The notes under the pieces: generated by a model
The model's database searches: none
Told to the model about the DNA's origin: nothing
The model's input: only the letters and a program-made list of their open reading frames with translations
Translations under genes and position numbers: made by a program
Source of the DNA: Aestuariibaculum marinum
GTDB taxonomy: Bacteria; Bacteroidota; Bacteroidia; Flavobacteriales; Flavobacteriaceae
Reading direction: 5' to 3'
NCBI RefSeq assembly: GCF_014596975.1
Contig: NZ_JACVXD010000012.1
Span: 32,255 to 96,254 of the forward strand
DNA length: 64,000 bases
In this document: piece by piece, positions 25,714-33,684 of the stretch
Layout: the number at the start of each line of letters is the position of its first letter
How positions within the stretch are numbered: the first letter of the stretch is position 1

Positions 25714-27177
25714 TTATTTCTGTAATTGTTTTAAAAATTCGTTCACCATTTTAAAGTCGTCAAAGTCGAAACGTTCTGCTTTTATTTCCTGATACGTTTC
25801 ATGCCCTTTGCCTGCAATTAAAATAATATCGTTAGACTGTGCCATCTGACAAGCCGCTTTAATAGCCTGAGCCCGATCTACAATCGTTAAGGTCTTTTTA
25901 AAATTTTGAGGTTCCACGCCTTTTTCAATATCTTCCAATATCGCTTCTGGTTGTTCACTTCGTGGATTATCACTTGTAAAAATCACTTTGGTACTTAACG
26001 CCGAAGCAATATGCCCCATTTTAGGTCGCTTGGTTTTATCGCGATCGCCACCACAACCCACAACAGTAATCAACTCTTCATTTTTGGTTCGAATACTATT
26101 AATAGTTTCCAACACGTTTTTCAACGCATCAGGAGTATGAGCATAATCTACAATTGCTGTGATTTTATCGTTGGAAATCATATACTGAAAACGTCCGCTA
26201 ACACTTTCCAGCTCACTGATTAATCGAAGCACCTCTACTTTTTCTAAGCCTAACAACTCTGCAGTCGCATAGATGGCTAATACGTTATACGCATTGAAGC
26301 TACCAATTAGACGTGTCCAAACCTCTGCTTCGTTAATTTTTAACAATAAACCTCCAAACTGATTCTCTAAAATCTGCGCTTTATAGTCAGCATACGTTTT
26401 TAGAGCATAGGTTTGTTTTCTGGCTTTTGTATTTTGCAACATCACTAAACCATTCTTATCATCAACATTTACTAAAGCAAAAGCTTCTTTTGGCAGGTTA
26501 TCGAAAAATGATTTTTTCACATCGCGATATTCTGCAAAGGTGTTATGATAATCTAAATGATCATGTGATAAATTGGTAAACACACCGCCTTCAAAATGTA
26601 ATCCGGTGGTTCTATGTTGATGAATACCGTGTGAGCTCACTTCCATAAAGCAGAACTCAACACCTTCGTCATTCATCATTTTCAAATACTTGTTAATCGT
26701 CAGTGAATCTGGCGTAGTATGTGTCGCTTTATATTCCTTTTCATCAACCATAATTTTCACAGTTGATAGTAACCCTACTTTATACCCAGCCTTCTTAAAT
26801 AACTGATACAACAAACTGGTAACCGTGGTTTTTCCGTTAGTTCCGGTAACACCCACAAGCTTTAAATTTTCTGAAGGTACATCGTAATAATTCGATGCCA
26901 TAATCGCTAAAGCCTTATGCGAATTATCAACCTCAACATAAGTTATTCCTTCAACTAAACTTTCAGGCATAACCTCGCAAACAATCGCTTTTGCGCCCTG
27001 TTTTATAGCTGCATCAATATACTTATGTCCATCTACCACACTTCCAGAAATCGCCACAAACACATCATCGCTTTTGATCTTTCTAGAATCAAAATCGATA
27101 GCCTCTATATTTACCGTAGTATTACCTACCACAGCATTAATAGTAACTTTATATAATATGTCTTTCAAAGCTATCAT
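25714..27177 (-). CDS. murE: UDP-MurNAc-tripeptide synthetase MurE (meso-DAP type)
   Basis: A 487-aa Mur ligase adding the third amino acid. VGVTGTNGKTTVTSLLYQ forms the ATP loop, THTTPDSL binds the UDP-sugar side, and VDYAHTPDALKNVL is the family signature. The amino-acid selecting motif reads DNPR (in FTSDNPRSEQPE), which marks meso-diaminopimelate rather than lysine. Overlaps ftsI by 4 bp. murF is not next to it and must lie elsewhere, as is usual for this phylum. Confidence 0.97.
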   Translation of the reverse strand: MIALKDILYKVTINAVVGNTTVNIEAIDFDSRKIKSDDVFVAISGSVVDGHKYIDAAIKQGAKAIVCEVMPESLVEGITYVEVDNSHKALAIMASNYYDVPSENLKLVGVTGTNGKTTVTSLLYQLFKKAGYKVGLLSTVKIMVDEKEYKATHTTPDSLTINKYLKMMNDEGVEFCFMEVSSHGIHQHRTTGLHFEGGVFTNLSHDHLDYHNTFAEYRDVKKSFFDNLPKEAFALVNVDDKNGLVMLQNTKARKQTYALKTYADYKAQILENQFGGLLLKINEAEVWTRLIGSFNAYNVLAIYATAELLGLEKVEVLRLISELESVSGRFQYMISNDKITAIVDYAHTPDALKNVLETINSIRTKNEELITVVGCGGDRDKTKRPKMGHIASALSTKVIFTSDNPRSEQPEAILEDIEKGVEPQNFKKTLTIVDRAQAIKAACQMAQSNDIILIAGKGHETYQEIKAERFDFDDFKMVNEFLKQLQK

Positions 27178-29180
27178 GAAGCTGTCAATATGATGGTTTG
27201 GTTATTTTTTAACTTTATATTTTTATTGATAGACTGACTTTTAACAATACCGCTACCTTGTAATTTTACTTTTACTTGCACCTGCATATTTTCTAATAAG
27301 GCTACTGCATCCATAGCCGGTAATCCCACGACATTTGGCATAATAGTTTTATAGGTCTGTGCTGTTTTATAAAAACCATTAAACTCTTTTTCTACAGAAG
27401 CATGCTTTACTTCTAAAGTCTCCACTTCGTCTATAATCGGTGTATCTGTATGTATTTTTTGAGCAATTCTTTTGAATACCGGCCCCGTTACATCGGCTCC
27501 ATAATACCCTTTTTTAACACTTGGTTTATGAATGACCACAATACAGGAGTACTTTGGATTATCGGCTGGAAAATACCCCGCAAACGATGAAATGTATCGA
27601 CGGTTTTCTTTCCAATCTTTCATCCAATATTCAGTTTGTGCTGTACCTGTTTTACCCGCCATAGAAAAATACGGCGAATATAAGGAACGTCCAGTTCCCC
27701 GCTCAACAATATGTTTTAAAATATCCTGAATTTCTTTTAAGGTTTTATCTGAACAGATTTTATCACCTTCATTATCTCCATCAAAAGATTCCACTACATG
27801 ATCTAACTCTTTCACTTCCCTAATAAACTTCGGCTTTACTAACACCCCATTATTAGCAATCGCATTGTAAAACGTAAGTGTTTGAAGCGGAGTTAACTTT
27901 AGATTATAGCCATACGCCATAGACGGCAAAGCGTTTCTACTCCAAATTTTATCACCCGGTTTTGGAATCACAGGTTCACCCTCACCAATTATTGGCAAAC
28001 CAAGCGGCTTATCTAATTCCCAATCTTGTAAATGACCCACAAACTTTTGCGGTTGTTTAGCATATCCATCATCTATAATAGTTGCCAACCCAATATTAGA
28101 TGACACTTCTAATGTTCTTGCCGCAGAAATTTTTCCGTGACCATGAGTGTCTTTTATACCTTTTCCGTAAAACTGCTTATACCCAACTCCTGTATCAATC
28201 ACCGTAGAGGTATCTACCACTTTATCTTCTAAAGCCGCCATTAACGCCATTACTTTAAAAGTAGACCCTGGTTCATGTGCTTCTCCAACCGCATAGTTTA
28301 AACGCTCATAATAATGTCCGTTTTCATTTCTACCCAAGTTTGAAATCGCACGAATCTCACCAGTTTTTGCTTCCATAACCACAACACAACCATGATCTGC
28401 CTCATATTCTTCTAACTGTTTCAATAACGCATGATGCGCGATATCCTGAATATTAACATCTATAGTCGTATATACGTCGTAACCATCTTTAGGCTCAATT
28501 TCGTTAGCGTCACTTAAAGGTTTCCATTGCCCCTTACCTATTTTTTGTTTTCTGCGTTGCCCATCGGTTCCTCTCAGGTATTTAACGCCAAAAGCGCCAT
28601 CGATACCGGCGCGTGTTACATTTCCATCTTCATCAAATCGTTCATAACCTATAGAACGTTGAGCAATTGCCCCCATTGGATGTTCGCGCTTGGTAGTTTG
28701 CTCTACAATCAGGCCGCCTTTAAAAGCTCCTAACCTAAGCATTGGAAAACTTCTTAAACGGATATAATCGCCGTACCCAACATTTCTAGCTAACAAATAA
28801 TACCGATTTCTATTGGCTCGCGCTTTACGCAATGCTTTTTGATAAGATCTTGACGAACGCCCCGAATAGGCCGCTAAAGAATCACATAAAGGAATAAGGT
28901 ATTTTTCAAATGTACTACTAGTTGGTGTCAGTAAATCGATGCGCACATCGTACTTTGGCACCGATGTAGCGAGTAAGTTTCCATTAACCGAATACACATT
29001 ACCGCGATTGGCAGGGATTTTCACATTCTTAACCACACGTGTATCTGCCAATGCACGATACTTTTCTCCTTGTAAAAATTGTATACTAAACAATTTAAAC
29101 AGCACAGCAGCACCAAAGACGAACATACATCCTGATATAAAATACAAGCGGTTTAATATGTTTTTCTCGTTTACTGCCAA
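27174..29180 (-). CDS. ftsI: Septal penicillin-binding protein FtsI with PASTA domain
   Basis: A 668-aa class B PBP, a D,D-transpeptidase that cross-links septal peptidoglycan. One N-terminal membrane helix (about residues 12-32) is followed by the dimerisation domain (ANRGNVYSVNGNLLA) and the transpeptidase domain. The latter carries the active Ser in S306-TFK309, the SSN motif at 360-362 and KTGT at 510-513. A single PASTA domain closes the protein (MPNVVGLPAMDAVALLENM), from about residue 605. Start codon TTG at 29180; no ATG candidate gives the full membrane anchor. Confidence 0.95.
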   Translation of the reverse strand: MAVNEKNILNRLYFISGCMFVFGAAVLFKLFSIQFLQGEKYRALADTRVVKNVKIPANRGNVYSVNGNLLATSVPKYDVRIDLLTPTSSTFEKYLIPLCDSLAAYSGRSSRSYQKALRKARANRNRYYLLARNVGYGDYIRLRSFPMLRLGAFKGGLIVEQTTKREHPMGAIAQRSIGYERFDEDGNVTRAGIDGAFGVKYLRGTDGQRRKQKIGKGQWKPLSDANEIEPKDGYDVYTTIDVNIQDIAHHALLKQLEEYEADHGCVVVMEAKTGEIRAISNLGRNENGHYYERLNYAVGEAHEPGSTFKVMALMAALEDKVVDTSTVIDTGVGYKQFYGKGIKDTHGHGKISAARTLEVSSNIGLATIIDDGYAKQPQKFVGHLQDWELDKPLGLPIIGEGEPVIPKPGDKIWSRNALPSMAYGYNLKLTPLQTLTFYNAIANNGVLVKPKFIREVKELDHVVESFDGDNEGDKICSDKTLKEIQDILKHIVERGTGRSLYSPYFSMAGKTGTAQTEYWMKDWKENRRYISSFAGYFPADNPKYSCIVVIHKPSVKKGYYGADVTGPVFKRIAQKIHTDTPIIDEVETLEVKHASVEKEFNGFYKTAQTYKTIMPNVVGLPAMDAVALLENMQVQVKVKLQGSGIVKSQSINKNIKLKNNQTIILTAS

Positions 29181-29187
29181 GTGTTGG

Positions 29188-29505
29188 TTAGTTTTGTGAT
29201 TTAATTTTTATTTTTTTTGGTGGAATTACCGATGGTGCAATTCCTTTATCTTTCATTACATTAATTACTGCCGATTCCATTTTCAACTTCATCAATCTGG
29301 ACCGACCATCTATAAACTCCGACCGCATTTCGTTAACTTCATTTTTCAATCGTGCAATTTCATACACTTTTTTATCAGCACTATGCGAGCTCGCAATCAT
29401 TACTATAGCTAAAACCGAAACAAAAATTATGAACCTCCAGTTTTTAAAAGCATCATCACTAACTAAAAACGTTCCTTTTAATATGCGATAGATCTTCTGC
29501 TTCAT
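29188..29505 (-). CDS. FtsL-like division protein
   Basis: A 105-aa bitopic membrane protein. A short basic N-terminus is followed by a membrane helix (FIIFVSVLAIVMIASSH, about residues 26-42) and a periplasmic coiled-coil segment (VYEIARLKNEVNEMRSEFIDGRSRLMKLKMES). This layout and its place between rsmH and ftsI are those of FtsL, which bridges FtsQ, FtsB and FtsI in the divisome. Sequence similarity to the E. coli protein is low, and the assignment rests on topology and position. It overlaps rsmH by one base. Confidence 0.8.
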   Translation of the reverse strand: MKQKIYRILKGTFLVSDDAFKNWRFIIFVSVLAIVMIASSHSADKKVYEIARLKNEVNEMRSEFIDGRSRLMKLKMESAVINVMKDKGIAPSVIPPKKIKIKSQN

Positions 29506-30413
29506 TATATCTTTTTAGCTATTCTTAATTTCGCGCTTCTTGCTCTACTATTAATTTTTATTTCTTCTTTCGTTGGAACAATTAAACCTCCTACTTTTTT
29601 AAAAGGAACTTCAAAATTCCCAAACATATCGCGCTCTGGCTCGCCTTCAAACATTCCGTTTCTTATAAAACGCTTCACCAATCGATCTTCTAAAGAATGA
29701 TAAGAAATCAAACTCAAGCGTCCTTTTTCATTTAAAATCTCCGGCGCCTGCAACAGCAATTCTTTTATTACCTCAATTTCCTGATTCACTTCAATTCGAA
29801 TCGCTTGATAGATTTGTGCTAAAATTTTGTTTTCATGCTTTGGCGATAAAAACTTTTTCAAAGCACTTTTTAATTGTTCACTTGTTACAATCGGCTCTTC
29901 TTCTCGTTTTTCAACAATTAATCTTGCCATGGCTGGCGCAGCACGCAACTCCCCATATTGAGCTAGCACAGCTCTAAGCTGCTCTTCATCATATTCATTT
30001 ACCACATGATAAGCTGACAATACACTATTTTGATTCATACGCATATCTAAATCAGCATCAAAACGTGTTGAAAATCCACGTTCAGCAACATCAAACTGAT
30101 GTGACGACACACCAAAATCCCCTAAAATCCCATCAACCTTTTTTACACCATAAAACCTTAAAAAACGCTTTATATGCCTAAAATTCTCATTGATTAATGT
30201 AAATCTTGGGTCGTCAATTTTATTTTCAAGAGCATCTGTATCCTGATCGAAGGCAAACAATTTCCCCTTCTCACTTAGCCTACTTAATATTTCTCTGCTA
30301 TGTCCGCCACCACCAAAAGTCACATCCACATAAATGCCATCCGGATTAATATTTAATCCGTCAACCGTTTCTTTTAGCAATACCGGGTTATGATATTCCA
30401 TAATCTTCATCAT
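29505..30413 (-). CDS. rsmH: 16S rRNA (cytosine-1402-N4)-methyltransferase RsmH
   Basis: A 302-aa SAM-dependent enzyme that methylates C1402 in the decoding centre of 16S rRNA (formerly MraW). Marks: EYHNPVLLKETVDGL, VDVTFGGGGHSREIL (SAM binding), FDQDTDAL, GDFGVSSHQFDVAERGFS and ISYHSLEDRLVKRF. The first ATG lies within the last codons of mraZ, giving a 26-bp overlap. The ATGs at 30410 and 30401 are possible alternatives. Confidence 0.97.
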   Translation of the reverse strand: MMKIMEYHNPVLLKETVDGLNINPDGIYVDVTFGGGGHSREILSRLSEKGKLFAFDQDTDALENKIDDPRFTLINENFRHIKRFLRFYGVKKVDGILGDFGVSSHQFDVAERGFSTRFDADLDMRMNQNSVLSAYHVVNEYDEEQLRAVLAQYGELRAAPAMARLIVEKREEEPIVTSEQLKSALKKFLSPKHENKILAQIYQAIRIEVNQEIEVIKELLLQAPEILNEKGRLSLISYHSLEDRLVKRFIRNGMFEGEPERDMFGNFEVPFKKVGGLIVPTKEEIKINSRARSAKLRIAKKI

Positions 30414-30858
30414 CTTGTCCCATTACCTCTTCAGCTAAATCCGCAAAATCATCAGCTGCATCATCAATGGCTTGTTCATATAAATCTTTATCCCATATTT
30501 CAACAATGTTAATCGCCGAAGCCACAACAATTTCTTTTGAAATATTAGCAAATACCGTTAAGTCTTTTGGAATTAGTAAACGCCCATTAGCGTCTACTTC
30601 TACAATTTTCACTCCAGCCGTAAAACGACGAATAAAATCGTTATTTTTCTTTTTAAACCGATTTAGCTTATTCATCTTCTGCATGAGCCTTTGCCACTCT
30701 GCCATTGGATACAACTCTAAACACTTTTGAAACACCGAACGACGCAACACAAACCCATCTTCTAAAATAGAAGACAACTGCTTTTTCAACGGCGCAGGCA
30801 TCATTAATCTACCTTTGGCGTCAACCTTACAATCGTATGTTCCTGTTAATAAGTCCAA
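30388..30858 (-). CDS. mraZ: Transcriptional regulator MraZ
   Basis: A 156-aa DNA-binding protein made of two SpoVT/AbrB-like halves, each with the DxKGRL-type motif (KVDAKGRLMMPAPLKKQL near residues 12-29, and EVDANGRLLIPKDL near 87-100). MraZ binds short repeats ahead of its own operon and represses it. The start is TTG at 30858: no ATG exists in frame before the upstream stop (TGA at 30867-30865), and the family start MxxLxGTY aligns here. First gene of the dcw cluster, preceded by a triple direct repeat and a good -7 box. Confidence 0.95.
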   Translation of the reverse strand: MDLLTGTYDCKVDAKGRLMMPAPLKKQLSSILEDGFVLRRSVFQKCLELYPMAEWQRLMQKMNKLNRFKKKNNDFIRRFTAGVKIVEVDANGRLLIPKDLTVFANISKEIVVASAINIVEIWDKDLYEQAIDDAADDFADLAEEVMGQDDEDYGIS

Positions 30859-30891
30859 TGTGATTCACAAATATGTTAACGGTTTGTGTTT

Positions 30892-30899
30892 CAAATATA
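30892..30899 (-). promoter_or_regulatory. -7 promoter element of the dcw cluster
   Basis: TATATTTG on the minus strand is an exact TAnnTTTG match, 33 bp before the mraZ start. The likely transcription start is near 30886, giving a leader under 30 bases. It lies just downstream of the triple repeat, so a bound repressor would block the -33 region. Confidence 0.65.
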
Positions 30900-30906
30900 T
30901 TGAAAA

Positions 30907-30936
30907 TTTTACCACATTTTACCACATTTTACCACT
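30907..30936 (-). promoter_or_regulatory. MraZ-box-like triple direct repeat
   Basis: Three GTGGT units on the minus strand (GTGG 30935, 30925, 30915) repeat every 10 bp, each followed by AAAAT. This spacing is that of known MraZ boxes (GTGGG or GTGTG units every 10 bp in other bacteria). Position, directly ahead of the -7 box and mraZ, supports a self-regulatory operator. Confidence 0.75.
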
Positions 30937-31119
30937 TTGTTAATAAATTTTCGACTAAATAACACTAAAAATAGATTTCATACGGCCTAAAACCCAACAA
31001 CCACTTATAATCAGCGCATTAGAACAAATCGTAACACAATCGCTTTTTTATTAACATCTTTCAACGAAACTATTATTTTTGAAAATCCTTAAAATCGTCG
31101 TAAGTATAGATGAAATAAC

Positions 31120-31127
31120 TATATTTG
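31120..31127 (+). promoter_or_regulatory. Candidate -7 element for the hydrolase gene
   Basis: TATATTTG, an exact TAnnTTTG, 25 bp before the ATG at 31153. No clear -33 TTG at the usual distance. Confidence 0.45.
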
Positions 31128-31152
31128 TTTTTAAAGTAACGACAACTGATTA

Positions 31153-31917
31153 ATGACGCATCGTTTAAAAAAAGAAAAGAACTACAGCTATATTGAAGCT
31201 GGCGAAGGTACGCCAATTATTGTTTTACACGGCTTAATGGGCGGATTAAGTAATTTTGATTCAGTAATAAAACATTTTAGCCAAACCGGCTACAAAGTTA
31301 TTATCCCCGAATTACCTATATACACTAAGCCCCTACTAAAAACTAATGTAAAAAGTTTCGCGGGCTTTTTAAATGAATTTATCGAATTTAAAGGCTACGA
31401 CGAAGTTATTCTCTTAGGGAATTCTCTTGGCGGACATATTGGCTTATACTACACTAAATTACACCCATCAAAAGTAAAAGCTTTAGTAATAACTGGAAGT
31501 TCCGGTTTATACGAAAGTGCCATGGGAAGCGGATATACAAAACGTAGTGATTACGAAGTTATTAAGAAAAAAGCACAGGACGTATTTTACGACCCAGAAG
31601 TTGCTACCAAAGAGATTGTAGACGAAGTTTACGCTACCGTAAACGACCGAAATAAACTGATTAAAACATTAGCTATTGCTAAAAGTGCGATACGTCACAA
31701 TATGGCTAATGATTTACCTAAAATGCAAACACCAACCTGCATTATTTGGGGTAAAAACGACACAGTAACTCCGCCGGAAGTTGCAGTAGAATTTAATGAA
31801 TTGTTACCCAATTCAGAATTATACTGGATAGATAAATGCGGGCATGCCGCTATGATGGAGCATCCGGAAGAATTTAATAAGATTCTTGAAGCCTGGCTAA
31901 ACAACAAAAACTTATAG
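31153..31917 (+). CDS. Alpha/beta-fold hydrolase
   Basis: A 254-aa soluble hydrolase. HGLMGGLSNFD forms the oxyanion-hole region, GNSLGGH near residues 96-102 is the nucleophile elbow with Ser, the acid is probably Asp in KNDTVTPPE near 205, and the His is in KCGHAAMMEHPEEF near 232. The fold resembles MhpC/BioH-like esterases. The substrate is unknown. It is the first gene of a plus-strand pair with engB (54-bp gap), divergent from mraZ. Confidence 0.9.
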   Translation: MTHRLKKEKNYSYIEAGEGTPIIVLHGLMGGLSNFDSVIKHFSQTGYKVIIPELPIYTKPLLKTNVKSFAGFLNEFIEFKGYDEVILLGNSLGGHIGLYYTKLHPSKVKALVITGSSGLYESAMGSGYTKRSDYEVIKKKAQDVFYDPEVATKEIVDEVYATVNDRNKLIKTLAIAKSAIRHNMANDLPKMQTPTCIIWGKNDTVTPPEVAVEFNELLPNSELYWIDKCGHAAMMEHPEEFNKILEAWLNNKNL

Positions 31918-31971
31918 TCAACAAACTTAGATTTTAACACGATTCGTGTAAACTCATATAAATACCCCTCA

Positions 31972-32583
31972 ATGCAAATAAAAACTGCAGAATTTGTTAT
32001 GAGCAACTCTGATGTTGCGAAATGCCCTAAAAGCATGCTACCAGAATATGCTTTTATCGGGCGAAGTAATGTTGGAAAATCGTCGCTTATTAACATGTTA
32101 ACCAATCGAAAAAGTTTAGCAAAAACATCGGGAAAACCAGGAAAAACACAGTTAATAAACCACTTTTTAATAAACAAAAACTGGTACCTTGTAGATTTGC
32201 CTGGTTACGGTTATGCTCGGGTTTCAAAAAGCACAAAAAAGGTCTTTCAAAAGTTTATTACCGCTTATTTTAGTCAGCGTGAACAGTTGGTTACTGCTTT
32301 TGTTTTAGTAGATATTCGTCACGAACCACAACCTATCGATTTAGACTTTATGCAGTGGCTAGGAGAAAATGGTATTCCGTTTTCTATTATATTCACCAAA
32401 GCCGATAAATTGAAACCTAAAGCTATAGAAAATCATGTTGAAGCTTACCGAAACATTCTTTTAGAAACATGGGAAGACATGCCAAACTACTTCGTAACTT
32501 CATCAAGTAAAGAGATTGGTAAAGATGATGTTTTAAATTATATTGATGAGCTTAATGAGAATATGCAGTTGAGTTCTAATTAA
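31972..32583 (+). CDS. engB: Ribosome biogenesis GTP-binding protein EngB (YihA/YsxC)
   Basis: A 203-aa GTPase needed for assembly of the large ribosomal subunit. G1 loop GRSNVGKS at 30-37, switch-I GKPGKT at 54-59, G3 DLPGYG at 75-80, and G4 TKAD near 140. Length matches the family. The stop codon overlaps the stop of the convergent ABC permease gene by 4 bp. Confidence 0.96.
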   Translation: MQIKTAEFVMSNSDVAKCPKSMLPEYAFIGRSNVGKSSLINMLTNRKSLAKTSGKPGKTQLINHFLINKNWYLVDLPGYGYARVSKSTKKVFQKFITAYFSQREQLVTAFVLVDIRHEPQPIDLDFMQWLGENGIPFSIIFTKADKLKPKAIENHVEAYRNILLETWEDMPNYFVTSSSKEIGKDDVLNYIDELNENMQLSSN

Positions 32584-33674
32584 TTTTTTACATCTAAAGC
32601 ATCACGAAGCGCATTACCAATTAACATAAAAGCCATTACCAAACTCATAATACAAAGCCCTGGAATAAGGGCTAGATAGGGCTTCCCTAGTATAATATAA
32701 TTATAATGGTCTTTAATCATGGCTCCCCAGCTAGCCATTGGCGGTTGAGCACCAATACCTAAAAAACTCAGTCCGCTTTCTATTAAAATCGCAGACGCAA
32801 AATTAGCTGCGGAAATTACTATAACGGGCGCCATGATATTGGGTAAAATATGTTTTACTATAATTCTAAAATCTCCAAACCCTAGCGCTCTTGCAGCTGT
32901 TACATATTGCTGTTCTTTAACACTTATTACCTGCCCTCGAACCACTCTGGCAACCTCAACCCACATAGTTAACCCTACTGCAATAAACACCTGCCAAAAC
33001 CCTTTTCCTAAAGCCAGAGTAATCGCTATAACAAGCAACAACGTTGGAATAGACCAAGTTACATTAATAACCCACATGATAACAGCATCGGCTTTACCTC
33101 CAAAATAACCAGCTATACTCCCCATAAAAACACCTAAAATCAAGGATATAAATACCGCTACAAAACCTATAAAGAACGAAATTCTGGCTCCTACTAAAAT
33201 ACGACTTAATAAATCACGACCGTACTTATCAGTTCCAAACAAAAATGTTTTTTCTTTAACAAAATCATCAATAGATTGATTTGGAAAACGGCTTAAACTT
33301 ATAGTCTTTTCAACACCTTTTAAACCATCGGAAGCGTATTCGGTGTAGATTAAATTTCCGTCATTAGTTTCATAGTCTGAAACAGGGATTTCGGTATCGG
33401 TTGATTTTGTTCCAAAGAATATTTTATCAAAAACATTTTGCTCTATTTTCAACTCCGAAGGTATGGTTAGCATGGTGATTTTAAAACCCGGCTTTTTGGA
33501 ATGTATAGCCAAATGCATTTGATTGGCATGCTGAGAACTATCTGGAGCAAACACATAAGCAAACACCGAAATAATTCCAACAAAAACTACAAAACCAAAA
33601 CTAAAAACGCCCCAAAAGTTCTTTTTAAACTTTTGGAGCGCTAAGTGTTTCAACGAGTTTGTTTTATAACTCAT
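32580..33674 (-). CDS. ABC transporter permease, OppC/DppC type
   Basis: A 364-aa inner-membrane permease of the peptide/nickel family. One N-terminal helix (FWGVFSFGFVVFVGIISVFAYVF) is followed by a large periplasmic insert of about 120 residues, a feature of OppC-like permeases in Bacteroidota, then five helices with the ATPase-contact loop ARALGFGDFRIIVKHILPN. Motif KYGRDLLSRILVGAR is typical of DppC. The partner permease, ATPases and binding protein are not in the window, so substrate is unknown. Confidence 0.93.
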   Translation of the reverse strand: MSYKTNSLKHLALQKFKKNFWGVFSFGFVVFVGIISVFAYVFAPDSSQHANQMHLAIHSKKPGFKITMLTIPSELKIEQNVFDKIFFGTKSTDTEIPVSDYETNDGNLIYTEYASDGLKGVEKTISLSRFPNQSIDDFVKEKTFLFGTDKYGRDLLSRILVGARISFFIGFVAVFISLILGVFMGSIAGYFGGKADAVIMWVINVTWSIPTLLLVIAITLALGKGFWQVFIAVGLTMWVEVARVVRGQVISVKEQQYVTAARALGFGDFRIIVKHILPNIMAPVIVISAANFASAILIESGLSFLGIGAQPPMASWGAMIKDHYNYIILGKPYLALIPGLCIMSLVMAFMLIGNALRDALDVKN

Positions 33675-33684
33675 ATATAACCGT

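Noticed and set aside
30907..30936. Short tandem array considered as CRISPR or microsatellite
   Set aside because: Only three units of 10 bp without spacers, in an operator position; better explained as an MraZ box.
31695..32177. 160-codon minus-strand frame over the hydrolase/engB junction
   Set aside because: It spans two genuine genes in antisense and matches no family.
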